The translations under genes and the position numbers were made by a program. Positions 1 through 10,320 of a stretch of DNA of 31,813 nucleotides are shown in pieces. This DNA is from Phanerochaete sordida (taxonomy: Eukaryota > Basidiomycota > Agaricomycetes > Polyporales > Phanerochaetaceae): assembly GCA_019973155.2 (NCBI GenBank), contig BPQB01000158.1:1-31813 (forward strand), read 5' to 3'. A model generated the notes under the pieces. The model made no database searches, was not told where the DNA came from, and was given only the letters and a program-made list of their open reading frames with translations. The first letter of the stretch is position 1. The number at the start of each line of letters is the position of its first letter.

Positions 1-1248
1 GAGTCGATCATCTCTGATCGCGGCTCCCTTTTCGTTTCGCATTTCTGGAAAGAACTTACCTCTTTGTTGCAAGTAGATCATCGCACGTCGACTGCGTACC
101 ACCCGCAGACCGACGGACTCACCGAGCGCACCAACCAAACGCTCGAGACCTACCTGCGTGCGTACTGCTCGTACCAGCAGGACGACTGGGTCGACTACCT
201 CCCCGTCGCCGAGTTCGCGTTCAACAACGCGGAAAACGCTTCGACCAAGCAGACTCCCTTCTACGCCAACTTCGCCTATCACCCCGCCTTCGAGCCTCGA
301 GTCACCGAGCGTTCGACCGTCCCCGCTGCGCAAGACCTCGCGCACCGCCTCGATCACATCCACGCCGAACTGCGCGCCGAGCTGCTACACGCGCAAGGTG
401 TACAGTCTGAACACTACAACCGTCGCGTTCAGGACGCCCCCGACTACAAGCCTGATCAACTTGTATGGCTCCTGCGTCGCAACGTCAAGACTACTCGTCC
501 CTCGGACAAGCTGGATCATCGTCGCCTCGGTCCCTTCCCCATCGCTCGCAAAATCTCCCCGCTCGCATACCAACTTCGTCTCCCTTCCTATCTCTCTCGT
601 CTCCATCCCGTCTTTCACGTTTCCCTTCTCGAACCTTACACAGACCCTTCCGAATTCCATTCTCACGCTTCTCCCGACCCTTTCGAACTTCATTCCGATT
701 CTATTCCCTCGAACGCCTCCCAGACTATCGACTCCATCCTCGATTGCCGCAAGATCGGTCACCGCTACGAGTACTACGTCTCCTGGAAGTCTCTCCCCGA
801 AGAGGAGAACTCCTGGGTTCCCCTCTCCGATATTCCTACCACTTCCAACGAGCTCATCGAGCGCTTCCATCGTCGCCACCCTCGCGCTCCTCGTCCTCAT
901 CCCCTCGTCCTCGCACAAACCTTTCCCGCTCCTCTCGATGTTGATACTGACGCTTTTACTCCCTATTCTGCTCCACAGGTTCCGTCCGCCGCCTCGTCCG
1001 CCGCCTCGTCGCCCGTCGCTCCGTCCGCTCCGCTGCCCGCTGCCTCGTCCTCGTCGTCCGCTCCTCCGCGCCCTGCCGTGCCTCCCGCTGCCGCTCGTCC
1101 TCGCTCGCCGTCGATTGTACGAGAGAACCTCCGCTCTACGTACGTCGCGCCGACGCAGACCACGACGCGCTCCGGTCGCATTTCTCGTCCAGCCGAAAGG
1201 CTCGACCCGGACATCCACACCCGAAAGCGTCGCGTCGCTCGCGCTTGA
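1..1248 (+). CDS. Ty3/gypsy retrotransposon polyprotein, 3' part (integrase + chromodomain)
   Basis: The frame is open from base 1, so the gene starts outside the window; no true start is visible here. The first residues hold the end of the integrase core: the second catalytic Asp in ISDRGSLF and the catalytic Glu in DGLTERTNQTLE, with the usual HPQTDG spacing. After it come an integrase C-terminal region (LVWLLRRNVKTTRPSDKLDHR, LGPFPI, HPVFHVSLLEPY), then a chromodomain at about nt 724-880 (YEYYVSWKSLPEEENSWVP), then a Ser/Ala/Pro-rich tail. This order is that of chromoviruses, whose integrase inserts cDNA and whose chromodomain guides it to marked chromatin. No stop or frameshift is visible in this part, so the copy could be young. 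Protease, reverse transcriptase and RNase H would lie upstream, out of view. Confidence 0.93.
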   Translation, partial: ESIISDRGSLFVSHFWKELTSLLQVDHRTSTAYHPQTDGLTERTNQTLETYLRAYCSYQQDDWVDYLPVAEFAFNNAENASTKQTPFYANFAYHPAFEPRVTERSTVPAAQDLAHRLDHIHAELRAELLHAQGVQSEHYNRRVQDAPDYKPDQLVWLLRRNVKTTRPSDKLDHRRLGPFPIARKISPLAYQLRLPSYLSRLHPVFHVSLLEPYTDPSEFHSHASPDPFELHSDSIPSNASQTIDSILDCRKIGHRYEYYVSWKSLPEEENSWVPLSDIPTTSNELIERFHRRHPRAPRPHPLVLAQTFPAPLDVDTDAFTPYSAPQVPSAASSAASSPVAPSAPLPAASSSSSAPPRPAVPPAAARPRSPSIVRENLRSTYVAPTQTTTRSGRISRPAERLDPDIHTRKRRVARA

Positions 1249-1259
1249 AAGGGGGATGA

Positions 1260-1727
1260 TGTAACGGTTACGCCGTTACCTCTAGCACGAGGCTAGAGCC
1301 GAACCCGCTCGCGCGTGCCTGCTCAAGGCGGCGCGCGAGCGTTAACCTCGCGGGCTCGCGCCCATGGTCATTGTAGCACGCACCACGGTCACTCTAGCAC
1401 ACAACGGTCTCTCTAGCATACTCATGGGCACTCTAGCACGCCTTCGGGCCTTTCGGACTTATCTTTACGGTCTCGGCTTCGTCTCTGTAGTTTTGCCTCC
1501 ACCCTGCTACAGGGTCCTTCCTTTTTCGGACATAGGTGTTCCTGACTCGCGATTCTCGTTCCTCACTTATACTGGCCTGTGCCGTCCTGTATCCCTCGTC
1601 GAACCAACCCCCGTGTCGCTCCCCTCCACGTCCTATCTTTTCCTATTAATCCATCCGCTACTTCTTGCTCGCTCGTACTCGACGTCCGCCCCCTCTCGTC
1701 TCGACTCGCGTGGAGCTACCCGTCACA
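1260..1727 (+). repeat. Probable 3' LTR
   Basis: It starts TGTAACG directly after a polypurine tract and may end at CGTCACA (1721-1727), a one-mismatch inverted match of the start, giving about 468 bp. Inside are a small palindrome (TAACGG / CCGTTA, 1262-1278) and four copies of CTCTAGCA at 1280, 1392, 1411 and 1431, the last three spaced 19-20 bp. The start is well supported by the tract; the end is a guess from the terminal inverted repeat. Confidence 0.55.
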
Positions 1728-2149
1728 TCACGCCGTGGGCTTGCCAAGGGGCATCGGCGAATGGCAGATGGACCCAGGATAGCGTATCGATTTCGAAATC
1801 TATGTACCTTGATGAAATTGAATTATCATCGCTGCGTGGATTCATTTTGGCGCAGCTGAAATATGCATGCGGATATGTCCTGCACCGGGAGGTGTCGGTG
1901 CCGAGACTACGTAGGCTACATATGAATCTTATGTAGTCGTACACCGCGATAGCTCATGGATTCAGAGTAGGATCCGTAAACTCCTGTACCTTTTTTTTGC
2001 GAATCCGTGGGTATGATATTCGAGGAATGACGGGTCGGAGATACCTTGGCCCTTTGAGGTATCTCTCAACGAATCCACGCCCGATTTCAATCCATTTTAC
2101 GCAGTGACTTCCGAGTCGAGAAGATTGTTGACGGAGAATGCGCCGCGCA
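1728..2149. other. No gene recognised; small hairpin
   Basis: There is no convincing coding sequence. A perfect 9-bp inverted repeat (GAGATACCT at 2038-2046, AGGTATCTC at 2057-2065) with a 10-nt loop lies just beyond the SurE relic. An open stretch at 2112-2226 on the plus strand reads protein-like but overlaps the relic and has no recognisable domain. Confidence 0.5.
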
Positions 2150-2295
2150 CGCCGCGTCTAGCTTCAAGAACCTGCGCGTCTCGAGCTGGTACGATGCCGA
2201 CTGCGTCCTGAGCCGTCGTCGTTGGTGACCAGAATGTTCTGCGCTGCGACTGCCGCAGCGAGGAGAAGGGCGGATAAGAGGAGCGCGGCCGTCAT
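2150..2295 (-). pseudogene. Decayed first exon of a secreted SurE-like phosphatase
   Basis: From the ATG at 2295 the minus strand encodes a clean signal peptide rich in Leu and Ala, then AQNILVTNDDG. This matches the mature N-terminus and first metal-binding Asp pair of the two intact SurE-like genes in this window. Directly after the NDDG codons the frame is lost: the DNA still resembles exon 1 of the gene at 4006 (GCAGTCG, then TTGAAG...GACGC), but with small insertions, and a stop follows 15 codons later. Exons 2 onward, including the SGPN and SGTVGAA motifs, are not found downstream. The TATA box sits about 70 bp upstream as in the intact copy. The 3' limit is approximate. Confidence 0.75.
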
Positions 2296-2364
2296 TGTTG
2301 TGTGCTGTAGTTGGCTAACGAGGGGGCGAACCTGCTGGGGGATCCATGATATATCTCGTTGCGA

Positions 2365-2371
2365 TTATATA
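2365..2371 (-). promoter_or_regulatory. TATA box of the SurE relic
   Basis: TATATAA on the minus strand, about 70 bp upstream of the ATG at 2295. The intact SurE-like gene at 4006 has TATAAA at nearly the same distance, which suggests the relic once had a working promoter. Confidence 0.5.
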
Positions 2372-2859
2372 CACATTCTTGAGCAGAAGCAGGCCGCACG
2401 TTTGCACTTGCGAGAGTTCACGCCTGTGAGAATCGTGGGAGCCGCATGGTGCGGGCGACTTCGTGCTCGCGCCAGGACCCTTTGTGGACACGCAAATGCA
2501 TGGAGCCGTCGCAGCTTTGGAGATTTCGCGGCACGCAGGCACGCGACACCGTCCAAGCTCCTTGGAAGCAAAGGGGTGAGGGACAATGAAGCTGCTACCG
2601 TACCAGCCATTCTCGAGGGCAGCTGGCGGGACCCATGGCAGAATCCACGACAACGCGCAAAGCGGCAGACGTCGCATACAGAAGTCCGCGACCTATGGTA
2701 TGCGTTCAACCCCATCAGGCGCATCACCGTGAACTACATATTTATGTACCTTCACCTGAGGACATAACACAGATGAACAGGCGTTTAGACGAGCTGCGAA
2801 TTCAAATTTCAACAAGCTGCAATTAATGCCTACCATAGGCATAGCTGATAGAGGTATCA
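2372..2859. other. Spacer between SurE relic and intact SurE gene
   Basis: I see no supported gene in these roughly 490 bases. The stretch holds the upstream region of the relic and the 3' flank of the gene ending at 2860. Overlapping open frames on both strands lack any recognisable motif. Confidence 0.5.
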
Positions 2860-4006
2860 TCATCCAGAGAAACAAACGAATCCGAGCGCACTGAGCCTGT
2901 GCAGCACGTCCGCCTGCACATCGCTGTCCGAATCCAGCTTCAGGGTCGGACTGAGCGCGCTGACACTGGCAAAGCACCCGGCACCGACGACCGTGCCGTC
3001 GTTGGGCAGCGTCCCGCCGTTGTTGCAGATTTCGACGTCCGAATCCCACAGGAGCTTCGGGAACGCGCGCGTCAGGACCCACTGCACGCTGTCCGCGTTG
3101 CAAGTGCCAGAGAGCGCGGGGAAGTTCACGTTGAGGAGCGTGTCTGCGGGCAGCAGCGCCGGCGACGTCGGCGGCTGGGCGAACAGCGCGTGCAGGAACT
3201 TGGTGGTCATGGCCGCGTAGGTCTCGGCGCCGACCACGGTGGCGGACTTCGGCGCGGTGCTGAGGTCCGTCCACGCCTCCTGCGCGGTGCTGCCGTCGGC
3301 GCCCGAGAATGCGACGGCGGGCACGTTGAGGTGCACGGCGTGGCCTGCGGCGCCGCTGTGAAGGCGGTCAGCGCATGGATGCGGACATGCCAGCAGAAGA
3401 ACTTACACTGTGCCCGACACGAACACGGAGAGTCCTGTATTGGGCCCGACATTGGGCCCGCTGACAACAAGGTCAGGAACGCCGGCAAAGAATTGCGGCG
3501 CGAGGGTATTGATTCCAAAGTCGGCTGCGTCAGCCCTAAGAATCGGTTAGTCAAGTGCAGCAGCTCCGGCCAACGAAATACTAACGGGTATCCGTTGACC
3601 CAGTTCAAGCGGGCTGCAAAAAAGGTTCAGAGGATGTTCGTCGATGGATTGGTTTTATAGTCAGCTCACGGTCACTTGCATTGAACCCAGTTGCTCCTGA
3701 GTCGGCCGGGCACGAGTTGAACTCGCACGGGGTAGTACGTGGCCCAGGTTTGCTCAGCAGCCCTCCGGAACCAGATTTGTTCTCTGCAGGCGCAGAGAGT
3801 ATGACCTACGACACAGCCAGCGTCAGCCCGCGGTTCAACGTGACCCTGTTGCCACATGAACCTACATTGTAGCCGGCGTCCTTCAACGCGGCATACTCCG
3901 CGCGAATTTGGGCGACTGCCCAGCCGTCGTCGTTTGTGATGAGGATCTTCTGTGCGGCAGCGATGGCAGTCAGCAGGAGGAGGGCAGAGGACACGGAGCG
4001 CGCCAT
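2860..4006 (-). CDS. Secreted SurE-like phosphatase/nucleotidase (copy 1, intact)
   Basis: Five exons: 4006-3866, 3805-3670, 3613-3586, 3535-3407 and 3355-2860. Introns are 50-60 nt with GT...AG ends and phases that join, giving 309 aa. A signal peptide (residues 1 to about 18) is followed by KILITNDDGWAVAQIRA, the SurE metal-binding Asp pair, then SAPAENKSG with the conserved Ser, and SGPNVGPNTG...SGTVGAA with the conserved Asn. These are the active-site positions known from bacterial SurE, a divalent-metal phosphatase acting on nucleoside monophosphates and other phosphate esters. The signal peptide and several Cys residues suggest a secreted enzyme that may scavenge phosphate. The paralogue at 10742 has the same exon lengths (141, 136, 28) but splits the 129-nt exon in two. 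Substrate is unknown. Confidence 0.9.
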
Positions 4007-4073
4007 GGCTACGCGTCGTCAAGCAGGTGCGACGAGGTTCAAGTGGGGCCATGCTCAAGACCTCGCCCGCGCA

Positions 4074-4079
4074 TTTATA
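4074..4079 (-). promoter_or_regulatory. TATA box of SurE-like copy 1
   Basis: TATAAA on the minus strand within CGCGTATAAATGCG, 68 bp upstream of the ATG at 4006. Confidence 0.6.
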
Positions 4080-4519
4080 CGCGAAGATTGAGCAGAAAGA
4101 AGACATACATCTGATCCGGCGAAAGGCTGCAGGACGTTTTGGTCTGCGATCACCCCTGCGACGAGCGCGCCGACGGCGGACGCTCGCAAAATTGCGACGG
4201 CTCCGCGCATGTGTGGCAGAGATGCGTGGGCAGCTTATGCTCGACGTCAGCCGCACCGTGTGGGCTATAAGTTCTGCAGCATGCCGTACCTTGTGGGGTG
4301 TTTGCGTTTGTGAGGCTCTCGGCTGCAGACGTGTGGTGGTCCGCAAGAGAAACCCAGATTTAGCCAAGCTCGCGAACGCGGCTGACGACGCTTCACGCGC
4401 ACGATCGGCTCCGCGTGAGCTGGTTCGCCGGTTCTTATGCCCAGCGGACAGGTAGACAGCCGTGAGACGTGTCAGAATACAATGAAACCTATCTATTTGA
4501 TGACCCTCTAGCAAAGAAA
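4080..4519. other. Intergenic region, SurE copy 1 to LeuRS
   Basis: About 440 bases holding the upstream region of the SurE-like gene and the 3' flank of the leucyl-tRNA synthetase gene; both are on the minus strand. No gene is recognised. Long overlapping frames on both strands here have no family motif. Confidence 0.5.
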
Positions 4520-7500
4520 CTATACGTTGTAGTACTCGAAGGCGGGTGCACCAGGCTCTGCGCCCTCAATCAAAGTCGATGAGAGGCCCTTCTCCTTCGC
4601 CTCGCCCACCAGGAACACCTCAGCGTCGACAAGGTTGAGCGACTTCTTGAAGTACGGCAGGACCTCGCGCAGGACTTCGACCTCGGAGAAAGGTAGTGTC
4701 CGGTTGAAGGCGGTCTCCGCACCGAACTCAGCCATGCGTTTCTGCAGCGGTAACAGTTAGCCGCAGCCTGTCAGAGCACACGTACGACGCACCTTGAACG
4801 CCTGCACGAAGGGCATCGCGCGCTTCTCCTTGATGAGCCCGCGCTCAGTGAGCAGCGCCCGCACCTTCGCGTCGTCGACCCTGTCGCGCTCGCTATCGTA
4901 CGCCTCGCGCACGATTTGCACGCACGTGTTCTGCCAGTCGGGGAAGCTCGTCGCGACGAAGATGCGCACGCTCTTCGGCTTCTTGGGGTCGTACGACGCC
5001 GTCTGCGCGCCCTTGCCCTTGCCCATCTTCTTCAGGATCGCCGTCTCCGCGTCGCGCATGTTCTTCACGGTGCTCCGCAGGTACGCGCCAGCATCGAGAA
5101 TCGTCTTCTCCGGCGCCGTTGCGGGCGTCGGCCACCGCGCGCGCTGTACAGTAGTCGGCTCCTTCAGCACCTCCGTCCAGATGTGCTCCGAGAAGTGCGG
5201 CGCGATCGGGCATACAACGAGCGCCGACACGCGGATCCAGTACTGCACGAGGTCGGCGTGCATGCCCACGTCCGCGGTCACCTCGCGGTACCAGTCGCGT
5301 GCCGTCTGGAGCTCGTAGAAGCCGTATTTGAGCGCATCCTTGTAGTTCGTCGCCTCGTAGTGCCCGTACGTGACGTTGATGAGCTCGTTCACCTCGTTCT
5401 CGAACACGCGGTCGTGGAAGTTGCGCTCGCCCGTGCGCAGCGTCGACAGGTTCTGCGTCATCTCCTCGCACCATGTGATGAGCGTGTGCAGACGGAGGAT
5501 GTTTGCGTTCGCAGACTTCTCGTCAAAGTTAGCGTCCTCGATGCCGTCGCCAGCGTCGGCCAACGAGAGACGCGTCGCGCCAGCGCCGAACTTCTCGATG
5601 CCTTGACGCATGGTGAGCGTGTTGCCCTTGCTCTTGGACATCTTCTGGCCGTTGAGCATCAAGTGACCATTCGTGCGGATGCTCAATGGCCACTTGTCCT
5701 CGGAGAACAGCGCGGCGTGGTTGTAGACGCAGAAAGTCAAGTGGTTAGGAATCAAATCCTTGCCGGACGACCGGATGTCGAAGGGGTAGAAGTAGTCGAA
5801 CTCGCGCTTCATAGTGTCGACCTGCTCCTGGGGAATGGTGGAGTCTGCTGGCCATGGTCCGTCGCGGAAGATGTACTCCCAGACCTCATCGGTCATCTGC
5901 TCGGGCTTGATGGGGAGAAGGCCAGGCTTGCTGCCGTCAATGGACCCTAAAATTCAGGTGTCAGACAGCCGGACACATACTCAGATACTTGACTTACCGT
6001 GCAAGAAGTGAGCAACAGTGTAGTAGGCCATGTAGATCGTGGAGTCGGACAGACTCTCGACCAAGAACTGGGGATCCCAGGGGAGCTTCGAGCCCAGACC
6101 GTAAGTACGAGCGCACGCCCACTTGTTGAGCCAGTTGAGGACGCTCTCGAAACCGTTGCGGGTCTCCGCACCGTAGGTCTCCATCTTGGCAACAAGCCTA
6201 GGCGTGAATTGTCAGTTCAAAAGTCAAGGAACGTCGATGACTTAAACCCACTTCTCAGCCTGTGCCTTCCACGAGGGCTCTCCGTAGTCCAGGTACCACT
6301 GGTCCATGAGAGCAACGACACACTCATCGCTGCTGCGGGAGACAACGAGACCCTCGGGCTCCGCGTAGGCAATGGCAAGGTTCTGGGCGATCATGCTCTC
6401 GCGGACCTTGGTCTTCGCCTCCTGGACGGGTTCGCCCTTGAACTCGCCAACGAGCATGGTGCCGTTGTAGAAGCCCTCTTTGTACGCGATTTCCTTCGCC
6501 TCGGCAAGGGGCTTCGCGTCCTTCGGTGAGTTAATCTTGAGCTTCTTGACGAGTGCGGGGGCAGTCATGTCACCGTACGTCGGCGTCGAGATGACAGGAA
6601 CGGGGTCGATCGCCGCCCACGACGGGTCGATCTTGTAGTACTCGGCCTTCTTGCGGAGGTCCATCAGCGTCGCGTAATCGTCGGGTGAGTCGGATGGGAC
6701 TGAGGTGACGACGCCGGTACCCTTTGTGGCGAGGACAGTTTCCATGGGCAGGACGTACACCTCGGGGTTGACGGCAAGCGGTGCGTGGATCTTCGTGCCG
6801 ACAAGCTTCGAACCGTCGATCTCCAAGAGCTCATGGACCTGTCCGCGCGTCGAGAAAGTGCCCTGGAAGGCCATGTTACGCGCAGCGCGCGAGGTGCAGA
6901 GGAAGGCTTCCTTTTCGTTGACCGCAAACACGCCGTACTTGAGCGTTGGGCTCACGAAGCAGTTCGTCTGGCCATACATCGTCTCGGGGCGAAGGGTCGC
7001 CGCGACGAGGAAAACCTTGCGGCCGCCGACCTTGCCCTCGATCTCCGCCTTCGCCGCGTCGCTCCACTGGGCGACCTCCATCTTGATACCGGTGTACTCC
7101 TGGGGGCCAAGCGCCTCGCCCTCAGAGCGATCGTGGTCCATACAGGGCTGGCCGTCCTTAGGTGAGTAGATCGTGTAGCGTTCACCGAACTTAATCTTGC
7201 CCAGGCTGTAGAGTTTGTTGGTCTGCCAACGGACGAAGGCGTCGTAGTAGGGGTTCTTGTCGGTCGTGAGGAACGAGCGCCGCCAATCAATACGCGAACC
7301 GAAGGCAGCGTGGTCGTCCATGCAGATTGGCGGGAAGTAGTCGAGCCAGTAGTATGGATCAGCGAACTTCTTGATTTCTGCGCGAGGTACGCCAATGGAC
7401 TCCATGATCTGGAACTGATACTGGAGTCCAGTCGCTTTTGCGGCGACCTTGCCCTTCTTCGCCTTGTCGACGCGGTTCGTAGCGGGGTCGTCCTCAGTAG

Positions 7501-8043
7501 CTGTAGGCGCGGCATGGGGGTGGGGATTCGCGGACTCCTCTTGCGCACTGAACTTCTCAAAGTCAGGGCCGAACATCTCCATCTCGCGCACAATTTTATC
7601 TGCAGCAGCCTGTAAAACTGTCAGACAATACTAGCAGCACACGACTGTCAACGCACCTTGATTGGCATACCCGTGCAGTGGAATCCGTGCGGGAACAGCA
7701 CGCGTTTGCCCAGCATCCGCTGAAAGCCCGCGGCGAACTCGATTTTTGAGATGGTGAAAGCATGGCCCAAGTGCAGAGAGCCGTTCATGTAGGGGTAGGG
7801 GAAGTTTCCGAACCACTTCGGGTACTTTTCACGGACCTCTGTGGCGGTCATGCCCTCCATCTCCTCGCGAGTCGGCGCGTTGACCTCGAAGACGCGTTCG
7901 CTTGCCCATCGCTGCTGGTACTTTGTTTCGAGAGACTTCAAAAAGTCACGCTTGCCAGTCTGTACAAGAGTTAGTCGGAGTAGACGCTGCTGAAGCGGAG
8001 GACGCACCTGGGCAAGCTCGATGGGACCTGTCGGGGCAGCCAT
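4520..8043 (-). CDS. Cytosolic leucyl-tRNA synthetase
   Basis: Class I synthetase that charges tRNA-Leu in the cytosol. Six exons: 8043-8008, 7959-7657, 7609-6252, 6197-5998, 5946-4793 and 4741-4520, with 47-54 nt introns. The product is 1090 aa, the usual length for the archaeal/eukaryotic type (yeast Cdc60 class). Motifs seen: [13 protein letters not shown] (HIGH motif, residues about 69-78), TLRPETMYG (about 318-326) and [11 protein letters not shown] of the CP1 editing domain, [12 protein letters not shown] and [13 protein letters not shown] in the core, and KMSKS at about 734-738. The third donor was chosen as GTGGGT at 6251, because it restores [11 protein letters not shown] in register with the family; the nearby GTTTAA donor breaks the frame. 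It is divergent from the tRNA pseudouridine synthase gene, with about 680 bp between starts. Confidence 0.97.
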
Positions 8044-8727
8044 CCTGGATCTAAAGCGTATAGTACAACTCGTGCGCAGACGAGGTAGGTGGAGGATACT
8101 CCGGAGATTGAGAATGATGACTGGCGGGCGAGATAGGCGTTATATAGGCATGCAATCGATGTCCCAGCAGGCCGAGTCAGTAGTCCGCGAACAAGAAATA
8201 AAATACAGTTTCCCGTGGGATCAGCCTTCGCACTATTCGACCAATAACAGGCCATATTGGGTATACTTTAATAGTAAATACGCGTATATTCGTCCTGTAT
8301 GCCTCGTTTTGGACTATTACCGTCCCAAGCGCGTCCACGAATCCTGCCGAATTATTTCCGCCCTCAGAGTCAGACCTCGACTACCACCTGCTCGACACAC
8401 CACAGCCTGCGAATTGGCACTGCCTCTTACCTGCTGTGAGTCATTCGTCTCGCGCTGCGCTTATGCACCCTGAGAGGTTGATGTGCCAACCTACCGCAGC
8501 CCCAGCGAAACTGCGGTGCACACAATTCGCAGACGAGCTTGGGTAACTGCTCGCAAATGTCATGCACGCGACCGCTGCGGGCAGTAACTCAACCTTGTCA
8601 TCTCAATTGTCTGTTGTTGGAAAATAGTCAAGCTGACGCTTGGGCATGCATTAGGAGTCATATTCGGTAGGCAGACCTCTGCTGTTGCATGAGACGCGGT
8701 GCCTACAATCTCTTGCAGCGCAAAGTC
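8044..8727. promoter_or_regulatory. Divergent promoter region, LeuRS / pseudouridine synthase
   Basis: About 680 bases separate two divergent genes that both act on tRNA. The sequence has AT-rich stretches around 8190-8290 (for example CCATATTGGGTATACTTTAATAG) but no element I can name with confidence. No gene is recognised inside it. Confidence 0.45.
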
Positions 8728-10320
8728 ATGTCACGAACGGAGCTATACGAACACTCTACGAAGCAGGACCTCGTCTCTCGCGTGTTAGATCTAGAGCGAG
8801 AAGTCAAGGAGACGAAAGCAAGGCTCAAGACAGCTCAAAGCAAGAACTGGCACTCGTTTCCTCCGACTAGAGGAGACCACAAAGCGTTCAACTTTTCCGC
8901 GCATCCTACGCGCAAGATTGCCCTCAAGTTCACCTACGATGGCAGTTTCTACAACGGCCTCGAGTTCCAGAGGGATCTTACACCGCTGCCGACCGTGGAA
9001 GAGGTGCTCTGGGGAGCTTTAGTTCACACCCGTCTGGTGGATCCCGAGGGCGGCATGGAGGGCGTCGGATGGGAGAAGTGTGGGCGCACAGATCGCGGCG
9101 TCAGTGCAGCGGGACAGGTTGTCAGCTTCCGGATACGAAGCGCATTGCTAGGTCTACCAGCCCAAACGGCTTCACAGCCCACGACATCGTCTTCCCAGCC
9201 CACCGAGTCCGCGGAAGGGGTGGCCGGTGTCGATGAAGAAGACGAGTCGACTGGGCTCGACGATGCCTTCGGCGCCTTGAGCACCTGGGACGAACCCCCC
9301 AGCAACACGGTGCTTCCCGCGATGAACAACATCAGACTGAGTTCGGATGATAATGACGAGCTCAAGTATGTGTCTACCCTCAACAACATTCTTCCATCGA
9401 CTATCCGCGTATTAGCTTGGTCTCCTGTCTCAGAAGACTTCTCTGCTCGCTTCAACTGTCGCTATCGACACTACAAGTACTTCTTCCTCTCACGCGGGCT
9501 CAACATCGAGGCCATGCGCGACGGTGCCGAACGGCTGGTCGGCGAGCATGATTTCCGTAACCTTCATAAACTCGATCCTGCCAAACAGCTTACGACATTC
9601 CGTCGTCGCATTCATCGTGCTGAAATCAACCCTGTCGACCCTTCCAATCGCGAGGCTTCCTCGCAGATGTATGTCCTCGACCTGGTCGGCACGGCGTTTC
9701 TGTACAACCAAGTGCGGCATATCATGGCCATCCTCTTCCTCATCGGCGCCGGTCTCGAGCAGCCCTCGCTTGTCACAGCTCTGCTGAACGCAGACCCAGG
9801 AAACCCGTATCCCCCATACCGTCCAGGCGAACCGGTACCGCCAGTGGTAACGACGAAGCCTATCTACATGATGGCGGACTCCCTACCACTCGTGCTCTGG
9901 GACACAAGCTTCACAGACGGCAGTGTCTCTTGGCGGACCGATTACAAGGACGCGGAGGGCCCGACGCGCGAAGCGAAACCGTTCGCGAAGAACGTGCTAA
10001 CGCAGCTCCGAGCGTCGCACGAACGCACGCTCGTCCACGCCGCGCTGCACGAGCACTTTTTCAAGGCCGCGCTGCAGTACCACGACATGCCCCCAGAGTT
10101 CTTCCCGATTGGCCTAGACAGCCCGCCCATTCCCAAGGGCTTGGTGATTGGGGTACCGCTCGGAGGGGCTCAGCACAAGGACACCGCGCAGTACGTACCC
10201 GTGTTGGAGCGGGGGAGGCTGGACCCGGTCGAGGTCTCGAACGAACGTTGGAGGCAGGGCAAGGGCGCACGGAAGGCTGCACGGAATGCAGCAGACAATG
10301 CGGACGGTGGCGACGAATAG
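8728..10320 (+). CDS. tRNA pseudouridine(38/39) synthase, DEG1/PUS3 type
   Basis: TruA-family enzyme, expected to isomerise uridines 38 and 39 in the tRNA anticodon arm. There is a single exon. I prefer the ATG at 8728 (530 aa), because SRTELYEHSTKQDLVSRVLDLE then starts the coiled N-terminal helix typical of PUS3; an in-frame ATG at 8689 would add 13 residues. Motifs: KIALKFTYDGSFYNGLEFQ at the domain start, CGRTDRGVSA with the catalytic Asp (codon at 9091), RYRHYKYFF, and GTAFLYNQVRHIM in the second half. Between the two halves sits an acidic, Ser/Thr-rich insertion (about nt 9150-9360) that looks disordered. The C-terminus is basic. The lack of introns is unusual for this window, but the protein reads intact. 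Confidence 0.95.
   Translation: MSRTELYEHSTKQDLVSRVLDLEREVKETKARLKTAQSKNWHSFPPTRGDHKAFNFSAHPTRKIALKFTYDGSFYNGLEFQRDLTPLPTVEEVLWGALVHTRLVDPEGGMEGVGWEKCGRTDRGVSAAGQVVSFRIRSALLGLPAQTASQPTTSSSQPTESAEGVAGVDEEDESTGLDDAFGALSTWDEPPSNTVLPAMNNIRLSSDDNDELKYVSTLNNILPSTIRVLAWSPVSEDFSARFNCRYRHYKYFFLSRGLNIEAMRDGAERLVGEHDFRNLHKLDPAKQLTTFRRRIHRAEINPVDPSNREASSQMYVLDLVGTAFLYNQVRHIMAILFLIGAGLEQPSLVTALLNADPGNPYPPYRPGEPVPPVVTTKPIYMMADSLPLVLWDTSFTDGSVSWRTDYKDAEGPTREAKPFAKNVLTQLRASHERTLVHAALHEHFFKAALQYHDMPPEFFPIGLDSPPIPKGLVIGVPLGGAQHKDTAQYVPVLERGRLDPVEVSNERWRQGKGARKAARNAADNADGGDE

Larger units (their letters stand above)
1..1727 (+). mobile_element. 3' end of a Ty3/gypsy chromovirus
   Basis: The element comprises the pol 3' end, a purine-rich tract just after the stop codon (AAAGGGGGATGA, 1248-1259), and a sequence beginning TGTAACG at 1260 that I take as the 3' LTR. 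The 5' LTR and most of gag-pol are outside the window, so LTR identity and target duplication cannot be tested here. The right boundary is inferred. Confidence 0.75.

Noticed and set aside
158..1264. 368-aa plus-strand and 277-aa minus-strand frames over the gypsy pol
   Set aside because: Both are shadows of the integrase/chromodomain frame, rich in Ser, Arg and Pro with no motif.
2112..2226. Protein-like plus-strand stretch near the SurE relic
   Set aside because: It overlaps DNA that aligns with SurE exon 1 on the other strand, and neither a start nor a domain can be seen.
4916..5950. 344-aa plus-strand frame
   Set aside because: It is the antisense of the leucyl-tRNA synthetase exon that holds KMSKS; its composition reflects GC-rich codons and it has no domain.
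6242..6251. Alternative LeuRS splice donor at GTTTAA (6247), with acceptor at 6198 or 6185
   Set aside because: The first pairing breaks the frame and the second drops four residues; the GTGGGT donor at 6251 keeps both frame and family spacing.
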